Source of the DNA: Candidatus Neomicrothrix sp. UBA2517
GTDB lineage: Bacteria; Actinomycetota; Acidimicrobiia; Acidimicrobiales; UBA8592
Assembly: GCA_002341185.1 (NCBI GenBank)
Contig: DDNP01000020.1
Coordinates: 123,026 to 187,025 of the forward strand
Reading direction: 5' to 3'
DNA length: 64,000 nucleotides
Shown: piece after piece, positions 8,878 through 17,681 of the stretch
Position numbering within the stretch: the stretch's first letter is position 1
Layout of the letters: each line of letters opens with the position of its first letter
Translations under genes and position numbers: made by a program
Notes under the pieces: generated by a model
What the model saw: only the letters and a program-made list of their open reading frames with translations
Databases searched by the model: none
Told to the model about the DNA's origin: nothing

Positions 8878-9558
8878 ATGCCCTATGAAGTTGTCCTCTT
8901 TGACCTAGATTTTACATTATTTGATTCAGAACGTTCCGAGCGTAAGGCTTTATCTGCAACATTTGCTGATTACGACATTGCGGTAAACTATGAAATTCTT
9001 GAAACATACAGAGAGTTCAATTCACAACTTTGGTCAGACTTCGAAGAAAAAAGAATAAAACTCATTGATCTCAGAACAGAGCGTTTTCGACGATTGTGCC
9101 GAAAATTGGGTTTTCAGATGAATCCCGGTGACTTAGCCGACACGTATGAAAAAAATCTGGGTAATTACGGAGCTCTATATGACGGAGCTGAAGAACTACT
9201 AATGTCAATGAAAGGTCAAAGTAAAGTAGGACTCATAACAAACGGTCTTGAATCAGTCCAGAAATCACGATTACACAATTACGACCTTCAAAAATATTTT
9301 GATGTAGTTCTGATTTCCGGAGAATGTGGTCTATCTAAACCAGACCCAGCAATCTTTCAAATGTCATTAGACTTGTTGCATCATACAAATAAAAATTCTG
9401 TGATCATGATCGGTGATAGCCTTTCATCTGATGTCCAAGGAGCGACTAATTTTGGTATAGATTCCTGTTGGTTTAATCCGCATGGACTAGACAAGAATCC
9501 AATATATAATCCCACATTCACAGTCCAGTCATTTGCGGATATCGAATCACTTTTCTAA
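8878..9558 (+). CDS. HAD-superfamily hydrolase, YjjG-like nucleotidase type
   Basis: A 226-residue HAD hydrolase with motif I LFDLDFTLFD (nucleophile and acid/base Asp), motif II LITNG, motif III Lys in LSKPDPAIF and motif IV IGDSLSSDVQGA. The helical cap follows motif I. The fold and spacing resemble the YjjG/pyrimidine nucleotidase group; the substrate cannot be told. The ATG at 8878 is preceded by AGGA, 2-3 bases away, and by a 185-base gene-free interval shared with the divergent DUF2079 gene. Confidence 0.85.
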   Translation: MPYEVVLFDLDFTLFDSERSERKALSATFADYDIAVNYEILETYREFNSQLWSDFEEKRIKLIDLRTERFRRLCRKLGFQMNPGDLADTYEKNLGNYGALYDGAEELLMSMKGQSKVGLITNGLESVQKSRLHNYDLQKYFDVVLISGECGLSKPDPAIFQMSLDLLHHTNKNSVIMIGDSLSSDVQGATNFGIDSCWFNPHGLDKNPIYNPTFTVQSFADIESLF

Positions 9559-9580
9559 AAATACTCTTACTTCGCTTCCT

Positions 9581-10219
9581 TTAGCAATTGAAATAGCGGA
9601 GTATATTTTTTGACGTTTCTTCTGAAGTAGAAAATAACACTGATTTCATACCAGCACTTTCTGCTCCTATAACATTATGTGCAAGATCATCAATCATTAA
9701 GCAAGAAGTAGTATCGAGCCCTAATTCCTTGGCTACCAGTTCATAGATCTTTAAATCAGGCTTTCGTAAACCAACTTTTGAGGAGTCAATAATACAATCA
9801 AAAACTTCAGTGTTGATAGTCTTTTCAATTACGGGCCAGAATTCTGGTACTGAATTCGTTAACAATGCAACTTTAATTCCCGAGGCTTTGAGATTTATAA
9901 CCAGTTCTTCCATAACTGGATCTGGTTCATTTATAGCATCAATAACCCAGGACTTGAAAAAATCTAGATTGAACAACAAATCATGTTCATCGAAGATTAG
10001 CTGCATTCTCTGCGCAAAAACTTCATTTAGTGGTTGAATACCACATTCGGCGTCGAACCATGGACTTTCAAAACTAGAACTATCACCAAAAAATAATTGC
10101 ATGATGATCTCTTTCTCAGCTTTGTACTCAGCTGCAAGCATTTCTACTCGTCCAAAAGGCGACTTCGCCATCACTCCGCCGTAGTCAAAGACAGCGGCCT
10201 GAAGTTGGTTAGAAAACAC
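9581..10219 (-). CDS. HAD-superfamily hydrolase with FDYGGV motif I
   Basis: A HAD hydrolase whose motif I is FDYGGV, so the second Asp of the usual DxD is replaced by Gly, as in the epoxide-hydrolase N-domain/ACAD10-like subfamily. Motif II is LLTNS, motif III SKVGLRKPD and motif IV MIDDLAHNVIGA. The frame is open to 10375, but upstream residues look non-coding and would run over the leuS start; I chose the GTG at 10219 (another GTG is at 10234). It is convergent to the other HAD gene and divergent from leuS. Confidence 0.8.
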   Translation of the reverse strand: MFSNQLQAAVFDYGGVMAKSPFGRVEMLAAEYKAEKEIIMQLFFGDSSSFESPWFDAECGIQPLNEVFAQRMQLIFDEHDLLFNLDFFKSWVIDAINEPDPVMEELVINLKASGIKVALLTNSVPEFWPVIEKTINTEVFDCIIDSSKVGLRKPDLKIYELVAKELGLDTTSCLMIDDLAHNVIGAESAGMKSVLFSTSEETSKNILRYFNC

Positions 10220-10270
10220 TTTCTGATCATACACCGCATATTTCAGGGTGTTACACTCTATTCTGAAGCA

Positions 10271-13063
10271 ATGGATACTGGTCAAGCAAGTTACAAATTT
10301 CGCTATGATGCTCATCTGGCCGACCAAATTGAACTCAAATGGCAAAGCAGGTGGGAAGAAGATGGAACATATCACGCTCCAAATCCTTCAGGAGCTTTAG
10401 CAGATTCATCCGGTCGTATTAAACTGCCAAAATTATTCATTATGGATATGTTCCCTTATCCTTCGGGAACAGGCTTACATGTAGGACACCCGTTAGGTTT
10501 TATCGGCACTGACGTGTATGCACGCTACAAGCGAATGACCGGCCATAATGTGCTCCACACTATGGGGTACGATGCCTTCGGGCTGCCAGCAGAAGAACAT
10601 GCTCGCCAAACCGGACAGCACCCTCGTGAGAATACAATCGCGAATATAAATAATATGCAAAAACAGCTTAAACGTTTGGGATTGGGACATGACCCAAGAC
10701 GTTCTATAGCGACGACAGATGTTGACTATTACAAATGGACTCAATGGATTTTTCTTCAATTATTTAACTCCTGGTACGATACTAAGAAAAATTGCGCCCG
10801 CCCAATAAGTGACTTGGAGTCTTTACTCGAAGAAGGGTCCATTATTTTAGAGAACGGCGAGACATGGTCTTCCAGTACTGACAGACGGAAGAAAGAAATT
10901 ATTAACAGCTATCGTCTTGCGTATCTTGCAGAAGCACCTGTGAATTGGTGTCCTGCTTTAGGAACGGTTTTAGCTAACGAAGAAGTCACTATTGACGGAA
11001 GAAGTGAAAGAGGCAATCATCCTGTCTACCGAAGGCCACTTAAGCAATGGATGATGCGCATCACATCATATGCTGATCGATTACTTGAAGACCTTGAAAC
11101 CCTTGACTGGAGTGATGCAATAAAGACTATGCAAAGAAATTGGATTGGTAGAAGCGAAGGTGCTCTGATCAATTTCGATGCTGGCAGTCTAAAAATTCCT
11201 GTCTTCACTACGAGGCCCGATACTGTATTTGGAGCAACGTATCTTGTTATTGCTCCCGAACACCCCTTAGTTGATGAATTAGTGGGATCGGAATGGCCAA
11301 ATGGAATCGAAATTAATTGGACCGGAGGTTTTGACGATCCGCAATCAGCAGTCCAAGCTTATCGATTAGAAAGCACTCAGAAATCTGATCTAGATAGGCA
11401 GGAGAATAAAGACAAAACGGGGGTTTTTCTAGGTACATATGCGAAAGTTCCAGTCGACGGACGCGAGATACCTATATTCATTTCTGACTACGTACTCATG
11501 GGGTATGGCACTGGTGCTATTATGGCAGTGCCCGGTCAGGACGAACGGGATTGGGAATTTGCCGAAGTTTTCGGATTAGACATCATACGGACAGTCCAAC
11601 CACCAATTGAATGGGATGGGAATGCTTACACCGGTGATGGTCCATCAATCAATAGTGGCTTCCTAGATGGTTTACCTATTGCAGATGCAAAAACAACAAT
11701 AATTAAATGGCTTGAAGAAAACAATCGAGGTAGTCGACAAGTATCGTACAAATTGCGAGATTGGTTATTTAGTCGACAGCGCTATTGGGGGGAACCCTTC
11801 CCTATCGTGTATGACACTGATGGGCTTCCGGTTGCAGTACCGGTGAATATATTACCAGTTGAATTACCTGAACTAATTGATTGGGCTCCAAGATCATTGG
11901 ATGAGAATAGCGACCCAGAACCCCCGCTCGGTCGAGCTAGTGATTGGTCCACAACCGTCATTGACTTTGGCGATGGCGCTCAGGAATACGTTCGCGAGTT
12001 AAACACTATGCCTCAGTGGGCTGGATCATGTTGGTATTACCTTCGGTACCTTGACCCATTGAATAAGGAAGAGTTTGTAAGTGAAGAAATCGAAAAATAT
12101 TGGATGTCTGGGGAAACAGGTGGCGTTGACTTATACGTTGGTGGCGTTGAGCATGCCGTATTGCATCTTCTATACAGCAGGTTCTGGCATAAAGTTCTGT
12201 ACGACTTAGGATTTGTTAGCACTCCAGAACCCTTTCAGCGTTTATTCAATCAGGGATACATACAAGCTGCTGCTTATCAAGATGAGCGCGGCATGTACGT
12301 TGAGGCGACTGACGTTGTTGAAGTAGATTCAAAATTTATCCATAACGATGAAGAGGTTTATAGATCATTTGGGAAGATGGGTAAGTCATTAAAGAACTCT
12401 GTAACGCCAGATGAAATGTACGTAGAATACGGGGCAGATACTCTCCGCCTTTATGAGATGTTCATGGGACCGCTGGACCAAGATCGACCTTGGGAAACAA
12501 AATCGGTTGTTGGCTCTCTCCGTTTGATTCAGAGGGTTTGGCGGAATCTTGTAGATGAAATGAGCGGAGAAATAACAGTGATTGATATTATTCCTGATGA
12601 ATCACTAAATCGACTTCTCCATCAAACAATTAAAGCAGTTAATGACGATATGAATGACCTAAGATTCAACACTGCGATTGCGCGCATCACAGAACTAAAT
12701 AACGAAATCACTAGACTTGACTCCCCCACTCCTAAATCAGTTGCTGAATCTTTAGTACTCTTGCTAGCTCCTCTAACTCCTCATATCGCTGAGGAACTTT
12801 GGGAGAAATTAGGGCATAACGAGTCGGTTGTTTATGCGCAATTTCCTGTTGCAAACGAAACTTTCCTCGTGGAAGACATGATTGAGGTTCCTCTGCAAAT
12901 CAACGGAAAACTTAAAAGTAAAATTTATATTGCATCTAGCTCCTCTGACGAAGAACTACACGAAGCTGCCCTAGCTGATGAAAAAATTAAGTCGCTTATT
13001 GAAGATAAAGAAATACGAAATGTGATAGTAGTTTCGGGGAAATTGATCAACTTCGTAATCTGA
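10271..13063 (+). CDS. leuS: Leucyl-tRNA synthetase
   Basis: Class I synthetase charging tRNA-Leu, 930 residues from the ATG at 10271; 58 more upstream codons are open but unlike LeuRS and overlap the divergent HAD gene. The ATP-binding HIGH variant is HVGH in PYPSGTGLHVGHPLGF, and the KMSKS loop reads KMGKS in GKMGKSLKNSVTPDEM, followed by YGADTLRLYEMFMGPL, a form familiar from actinobacterial enzymes. The editing domain (TTRPDTVFGATYLVIAPEHP) is present, as is the anticodon-binding C-terminal domain. Confidence 0.97.
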   Translation: MDTGQASYKFRYDAHLADQIELKWQSRWEEDGTYHAPNPSGALADSSGRIKLPKLFIMDMFPYPSGTGLHVGHPLGFIGTDVYARYKRMTGHNVLHTMGYDAFGLPAEEHARQTGQHPRENTIANINNMQKQLKRLGLGHDPRRSIATTDVDYYKWTQWIFLQLFNSWYDTKKNCARPISDLESLLEEGSIILENGETWSSSTDRRKKEIINSYRLAYLAEAPVNWCPALGTVLANEEVTIDGRSERGNHPVYRRPLKQWMMRITSYADRLLEDLETLDWSDAIKTMQRNWIGRSEGALINFDAGSLKIPVFTTRPDTVFGATYLVIAPEHPLVDELVGSEWPNGIEINWTGGFDDPQSAVQAYRLESTQKSDLDRQENKDKTGVFLGTYAKVPVDGREIPIFISDYVLMGYGTGAIMAVPGQDERDWEFAEVFGLDIIRTVQPPIEWDGNAYTGDGPSINSGFLDGLPIADAKTTIIKWLEENNRGSRQVSYKLRDWLFSRQRYWGEPFPIVYDTDGLPVAVPVNILPVELPELIDWAPRSLDENSDPEPPLGRASDWSTTVIDFGDGAQEYVRELNTMPQWAGSCWYYLRYLDPLNKEEFVSEEIEKYWMSGETGGVDLYVGGVEHAVLHLLYSRFWHKVLYDLGFVSTPEPFQRLFNQGYIQAAAYQDERGMYVEATDVVEVDSKFIHNDEEVYRSFGKMGKSLKNSVTPDEMYVEYGADTLRLYEMFMGPLDQDRPWETKSVVGSLRLIQRVWRNLVDEMSGEITVIDIIPDESLNRLLHQTIKAVNDDMNDLRFNTAIARITELNNEITRLDSPTPKSVAESLVLLLAPLTPHIAEELWEKLGHNESVVYAQFPVANETFLVEDMIEVPLQINGKLKSKIYIASSSSDEELHEAALADEKIKSLIEDKEIRNVIVVSGKLINFVI

Positions 13064-13099
13064 GTGTATCCATGCTGATGAATAGAGTAATGTTTTTCT

Positions 13100-13987
13100 A
13101 TGGGAAGGGAAGATCGTTCTGGTTTATTTGAAACGAATGCGGAACTGGGGTTAAGGTTTGGTGATCTCTACGGTGAATTTTGGTGTAGCGGTCAAATTGA
13201 CCAAGAATTGAAAGAAATATTACGACTGCGAAATGCCCGAATAACAGATTGTGGTTATTGAAAGAATGTAAGATTCTCACTCGCCCGTGAGGCGGGTCTT
13301 ACTGAATATGATACCTCGAAGATAACAGATGATTGGGCTACCGAGGATCTGCCCGAAAGATGGAATTTAGCGTTGAGTTTAGCTGATTGCATTATAAAAA
13401 GCCCACAAACTTCAAGGGATGAATTTCAAAATAAATCAGCGGCTTATTTTAACCTCGCTGAGATCACAGAACTTTCTCTAGGCGTTGCTTTATTCCATGG
13501 TTTCTCGAAGATGCTGATATGCCTTGGGAGAGAACCTAAAGAGATGGAAACTACTATCATTCAGACACCTACAGCGCCTGCTGTTTCTCTTTCTAAAGAA
13601 TTCGAGAATGGCAATCCTATGCATGTAATATTGTCCCCGATGCCGAACCTCCGGGATAGGTGGCTTGATCTTGAAAATTCACTATGGAAGAACTGTTCTT
13701 ATCCAACAGAGAAGCTAAGGGTTGTTCGTTACCGGCTATCAGAATTACTGTCGATTCCGCAGACCTACTCCGACTATTATGAAACTGTAGATATAGACCT
13801 TGAATCGGATAGACTCGCAGATCAATTTTTTTATGATGTTCGGTCGTTTACTGACGATCAACGTAATAAAATTGTTCGCGATTATGGATTAACTGGCTTA
13901 GTTGACCTTATGGTCTGCCTAGCGCTTTATGATGGGGCTTTCAGACTAATCTCAATGCTGGGCTATTTGGAGAATCCGTTTGAATAG
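13100..13987 (+). CDS. Selenocysteine-containing two-domain CMD/AhpD-like protein (TGA at 13259-13261 read as Sec)
   Basis: From the ATG at 13100 the frame runs 53 codons to a TGA at 13259 and then continues open to TAG at 13987 (295 residues with Sec54). Around the TGA the protein reads RNARITDCGY-U-KNVR, then SLAREAGLTEYD: the redox motif of the carboxymuconolactone decarboxylase/AhpD fold, with U in place of the second Cys of CxxC. A second CMD-like repeat follows (from about residue 180) but has no Cys pair. A bacterial SECIS-like hairpin starts 6 bases after the TGA. By family, a thiol- or peroxide-linked redox role is likely. Annotated normally it would appear as a 204-residue fragment from 13373. 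It overlaps the convergent J-domain gene by 25 bases. Confidence 0.85.
13268..13302 (+). promoter_or_regulatory. Bacterial SECIS-like element in the coding region
   Basis: Downstream of the in-frame TGA, ACTCGCC (13279-13285) pairs with GGCGGGT (13291-13297) as a 7-bp stem with one T-G pair, closing the loop CGTGA, which contains a G-T step. Below a one-sided bulge, GTAAG (13268-13272) pairs with CTTAC (13298-13302). The apical loop begins 24 bases after the TGA, within the spacing known for bacterial SECIS elements that bind SelB. Confidence 0.8.
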
Positions 13988-14652
13988 ACAACACAATATT
14001 TCCCACCGATCTGAGAAGCATATATCTCGCTAAGCCCACGGGAACATGACTCGCCTGCCTTAATTCTTTCCCAAACTTTAGCATCATGTCGACCGTCACA
14101 TAAGACGTCCTCATAGACAGACCCATAAATCGCAATGCACTTGAGGGGAGTCGCTTCTTCAGTGGCGGGAACATATTGATTAGACGGATTAGAAGTTTCA
14201 GAACTTCCTGTTATCAAGAGCCCAACAATTAGAACGCTGATAACAGTTACGAAGAGCAGAGTCAAGGGAATTGGCTTCATCAGTTTGGCGATACCTCTAA
14301 TCTCCATTTCATCTTTGGTGGCGAACTCAGGCCCTTTTCTTTTTATCGAATCACCCCTAGCCGTGTATTCTTCAGAAATGTCCTGATATGTGAAACCTTG
14401 AGTGCTGGAATCTTTGGGTTGTACCAGAGTCTGGTCGTATACTTTCCGCTTCGCTTCGTCGGATATTGTTCCCCAAGCGATATTAAGTTCTTGCATTTCT
14501 CGCGAACGTTTATCCGCTTCTTTCTTTGATAAACCACGATTGTTGTCGGGATGCAACACTCTTGCTCTCTTAAGGTAAGCTTTTTTGATTTGTGTCACTT
14601 CCGCTATGGGGTCCACACCAAGGACTTCATAATGAGTCTTTTTGAGAGGCAA
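13963..14652 (-). CDS. Membrane-anchored J-domain protein
   Basis: A 229-residue protein with an N-terminal J domain (about residues 5-78: HYEVLGVDPIAEVTQIKKAY, then the HPD tripeptide in VLHPDNN), a linker, one transmembrane segment (about residues 133-153, LTLLFVTVISVLIVGLLITG) and a C-terminal extracytoplasmic part with four cysteines (CIAIYG, VLCDG, ESCSRG, KYCVV) that could form disulfides. J domains stimulate DnaK ATPase. No Gly/Phe or zinc region is present, so it is not a classical DnaJ. It is convergent with the Sec gene and divergent from the zinc-ribbon gene. Confidence 0.85.
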   Translation of the reverse strand: MPLKKTHYEVLGVDPIAEVTQIKKAYLKRARVLHPDNNRGLSKKEADKRSREMQELNIAWGTISDEAKRKVYDQTLVQPKDSSTQGFTYQDISEEYTARGDSIKRKGPEFATKDEMEIRGIAKLMKPIPLTLLFVTVISVLIVGLLITGSSETSNPSNQYVPATEEATPLKCIAIYGSVYEDVLCDGRHDAKVWERIKAGESCSRGLSEIYASQIGGKYCVVYSNGFSK

Positions 14653-14719
14653 TGTCCTACCTTTTCTGAAATGCTTGTATTATTCCAGTCTATTCAATCT
14701 TTTCGGGAGGTTCATAACC

Positions 14720-15037
14720 ATGAGTTATCTTGTTTTCTGCGAGAGATGTGGTGAGGATGATAATCTCGTTGGAATCAAAGACGAGACTGGTATTTTAGTT
14801 GAGTGTCAAACTTGTGGTTTATTGTGGAAAAGAAATTTACAACCCAAATGCGAGAAATGTTTCTCTTCAGATGTTTATCCAGCTTTCGAGGCAGTTGTAC
14901 TAAAGTCCCGTGGAACCCAATTATCAGTAGAAAGCTCGAAACTGATTTACCTATGCGAACATTGTGATATTGGAAGACTTAAAGAGTACCAGCAAAGCAA
15001 CTCTCCTATCATGCCTAGAGAGCTACCTAATTCTTGA
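14720..15037 (+). CDS. Small zinc-ribbon protein
   Basis: A 105-residue protein starting at the ATG at 14720, which has GGGAGG nine bases upstream; the open frame from 14642 is not needed. It contains four CxxC pairs (CERC, CQTC, CEKC, CEHC), enough for two zinc ribbons, spread over residues 7-85. I do not recognise the family. It runs head-to-head with the J-domain gene and tail-to-tail with murF with one base between them. Confidence 0.75.
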   Translation: MSYLVFCERCGEDDNLVGIKDETGILVECQTCGLLWKRNLQPKCEKCFSSDVYPAFEAVVLKSRGTQLSVESSKLIYLCEHCDIGRLKEYQQSNSPIMPRELPNS

Positions 15038-15038
15038 T

Positions 15039-16355
15039 TTATTTCATAGCGTTAGCTAATTGATCTAATTCGGCTACTCTTGAACCTTTTATCAGGATGA
15101 CTGTATCTTCGCCTGCCCAACTATTTTCATTGAGGAAAGGCAAAGCATCTTTCCATGAGTCTACGACATCGCCTCCATATCTATGTTCTGATACTGCTAT
15201 CCAGTTAATTCCGTTAGACAGTAATCTTTCCCCTATTGCTTTGTGCGCTTCTTCACTAATACTTCCGAGTTCGGCCATTGTGCCCAATACAGCGACTTTG
15301 GTTGACCGTGACGAAGAGAGAATGGTGTCAATAGCTGCATTCATTGACGTCGGGTTTGCATTATAAGAATCATTCAAAATTAAGCTTCCATTTATTAGGT
15401 ATTTACTTTCCATACGCATTGGAGATAGGTCAATGCTCAGTAATGCATCAGACAAATCTTCGAGTTTGTAACCCATGAATAATCCAGCGCTGACTGCAGC
15501 TAGGGCATTTGAGATATTATGCACTCCAGGTATCGAAAGTTTCGTTTCGGTGCTTCCCCATGGCGAACTTATCCGAAACTTTGTTGAGAGATCTTTATTA
15601 ACTTCAATCTTCGATGCATTTACTATCCCGCTTTGAAAGCCATATGTGATGACATTTGCATCGGTTCGAACAGCCATAGAAAGCACTCGTGAGTCATCTT
15701 TATTGAGAATAGCTAGCCCGTTTGATGGAAGTTGCTCGATCAGAGCACCTTTCGTATCAGCTATTTCGTCTTCACTTTTGAAGAATTCAGTATGCGCCGA
15801 GCTAACTCTAGTAACGATTCCAATATTTGGTTTTGCTATTTCAGATAGGTCAGCTATCTGTCTGGGTCCTCTTGCCCCCATTTCTAAAACCAGATGCTTA
15901 ACGGAATTGTCAGCTGAAAGAATAGTTAGCGGTAACCCTATTTCGTTATTAAAAGAAAGCTTACTTACATGAATATTATCTAAATGCTTGAGGCATGAAT
16001 GGATAATATCTTTTGTTGTTGTCTTACCTACAGAACCGGTTATGCCTATTACATCTCCACTGATTTGTTTTCTATAGAATTTAGCTAAATCCTGCAATGC
16101 TTGAAGAGTGTCAGCCACGCGAATTGCATTACCATAAGGTCTCCCTTGACTAAATAAGTGTGCCGATGCCCCCTTCTCCAATGCATTTTCTATAAATTCA
16201 TGACCGTTGCGTTCGGCAATAATCGGAATAAATAGCTGGTCGCTCAGATGGGTACGGGAATCGGTGGACACTCCATCTACCAATGCTTCGGAGTTCCCAA
16301 ATGCTTCACCGCCCGTTATCTCAGCTATTTCTCTTACGGTTAGTCTCATACTCAT
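15039..16355 (-). CDS. murF: UDP-N-acetylmuramoyl-tripeptide--D-alanyl-D-alanine ligase
   Basis: Adds D-Ala-D-Ala to the UDP-MurNAc tripeptide, the last cytoplasmic step of peptidoglycan precursor synthesis. It has the N-terminal UDP-binding domain (GVSTDSRTHLSDQLFIP), the ATP-binding GITGSVGKTTTKD near residue 105, the central LEMGARGPRQIADL and NDSYNANPTSMNAA, and the C-terminal domain with LGTMAELG. The length of 438 residues is normal. No other mur gene is adjacent, so it is separated from the usual dcw cluster, at least in this window. Confidence 0.95.
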   Translation of the reverse strand: MSMRLTVREIAEITGGEAFGNSEALVDGVSTDSRTHLSDQLFIPIIAERNGHEFIENALEKGASAHLFSQGRPYGNAIRVADTLQALQDLAKFYRKQISGDVIGITGSVGKTTTKDIIHSCLKHLDNIHVSKLSFNNEIGLPLTILSADNSVKHLVLEMGARGPRQIADLSEIAKPNIGIVTRVSSAHTEFFKSEDEIADTKGALIEQLPSNGLAILNKDDSRVLSMAVRTDANVITYGFQSGIVNASKIEVNKDLSTKFRISSPWGSTETKLSIPGVHNISNALAAVSAGLFMGYKLEDLSDALLSIDLSPMRMESKYLINGSLILNDSYNANPTSMNAAIDTILSSSRSTKVAVLGTMAELGSISEEAHKAIGERLLSNGINWIAVSEHRYGGDVVDSWKDALPFLNENSWAGEDTVILIKGSRVAELDQLANAMK

Positions 16356-16390
16356 TGCTAAGCTTAGTTTCCTGACTGTTGACAGGCACG

Positions 16391-17590
16391 TTAGGGAAGA
16401 TACGAAACCGGATTTACGGGCACTCCGCTTTGTCTAACTTCGAAATGTAAGTGGGGGCCAGTAGATAATCCCGTAGTTCCACAAACACCGACTTGCTCAC
16501 CTGCTAGGACATAGTCATTTACTTGCGAATTAAATCCTGATAAATGGGCATACAAAGTGGAGATAGAGTTAGCATGCTGAATAATTATTGTGTAGCCGTA
16601 GCCACCGTAGTATTCAGCAGTGATAACTATTCCATCAGTGGCGGCTCGTACCGGATCTCCAGTCCAACAATTGAAATCTACACCATTGTGCATTCTCGAA
16701 TAACCTAGAATAGGGTGCATTCTCATACCGAACCAAGAAGTGATGGCCCCTGGTGAAGGCAAAACCCAACCTGCTTCAGTAATCTGACCAAGTCTGGCTT
16801 CCTGCTCAGCTCTCCTTCTCGCTTCTTCTAATTCTCGAGCTATTCGTTCTTCTTCAGCTGCGATAAAATCTGTTATTTCCTTTTGTTCTTGGACAGCGGT
16901 AGACAAAACTGTATCCCATTGCTCTCTTCGTACATCAAGCTCGGCCTTTATCTCGGCTCGGACAGCTTTTTGGGCATCTAGTTCCAGTCGGACTAGTTCC
17001 AGTTCTTCTCTTATTGCATCTGCTTCTTCTTGAGCAACTGCTGCCTTCGTTAGAAGATAAGAGCGTTCTTCTTGAATTAACTTGAGTTGGTCCAGAATAT
17101 CATTAGTGTTACTACTGATTAAATCTAATAGTGCGATTTTGTGAGCTGCGATTGTTGCGTCCTCTGCTTCAAACCATGCTTCAGTTCTTCTATCACTCAT
17201 TCCAATGTAGGATTCAACAGCATACGTCAGAGCTTTATCTTCTATCTCTTGTATTTGGTTTGCAATTGCTAGAAAGTCTTCTTGTGCTTGAATTTTTGTG
17301 TCCAGCGCAGCTTGAAGTCTTTGTTCTGCAGCTTGAGCCTTTGCTTCCTGAAGATTCACTAAATTTGTAGCTGCCTCAAGTGCAGCTACGACCTCGAGAT
17401 CTTCTGCTTCCAGAAGAGCTATTTCCGCCTCGGCTGCAAGTTGTTCTTGTCGTTTAAGCTCACGTTGCTCCTTCGCTTGTTCAATTACTTCATCGTCAGT
17501 TTGAGCTACTAGAGAACTAGCAGGGAAAAGAAAAGCAACGAAGATTACAAAAATAATCATTGCTTTATATTTCGGGACGGTTTGAGTCAT
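16391..17590 (-). CDS. M23 peptidase with N-terminal coiled coil (EnvC/NlpD-like)
   Basis: A secreted or membrane-tethered protein: hydrophobic N-terminal segment (MIIFVIFVAFLFPASSLVA), a long Glu/Ala-rich coiled coil (about residues 35-265), then a LytM/M23 domain. Zinc ligands are visible as the His and Asp of MHNGVD and the HxH of GPHLHFEVR. Such proteins cleave peptidoglycan cross-bridges or activate amidases at division sites. I chose the ATG at 17590, which places the signal segment near the N-terminus; an upstream GTG at 17635 lacks a Shine-Dalgarno. It lies upstream of murF on the same strand. Confidence 0.88.
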   Translation of the reverse strand: MTQTVPKYKAMIIFVIFVAFLFPASSLVAQTDDEVIEQAKEQRELKRQEQLAAEAEIALLEAEDLEVVAALEAATNLVNLQEAKAQAAEQRLQAALDTKIQAQEDFLAIANQIQEIEDKALTYAVESYIGMSDRRTEAWFEAEDATIAAHKIALLDLISSNTNDILDQLKLIQEERSYLLTKAAVAQEEADAIREELELVRLELDAQKAVRAEIKAELDVRREQWDTVLSTAVQEQKEITDFIAAEEERIARELEEARRRAEQEARLGQITEAGWVLPSPGAITSWFGMRMHPILGYSRMHNGVDFNCWTGDPVRAATDGIVITAEYYGGYGYTIIIQHANSISTLYAHLSGFNSQVNDYVLAGEQVGVCGTTGLSTGPHLHFEVRQSGVPVNPVSYLP

Positions 17591-17681
17591 ATTATTAATA
17601 TTAGTTCCTCTAATATAACTTTCGGTAGCAGCCACGTTTGTTTTTACTATAAACAGGAAGGCTTCAGGGTACGATTATGAT

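Noticed and set aside
10097..10270. N-terminal extension of leuS
   Set aside because: The 58 residues are unlike LeuRS, contain no ribosome-site support and overlap the divergent HAD gene; the ATG at 10271 fits.
13259..13261. TGA as evidence for a pseudogene
   Set aside because: No other stop or frameshift is present, the TGA falls exactly at the redox Cys position, a good SECIS follows, and a second gene shows the same pattern.
13373..13987. A 204-residue open frame starting after the TGA
   Set aside because: It begins in the middle of a CMD domain, and the residues before it continue the same frame through the TGA; treated as part of the 13100-13987 Sec gene.
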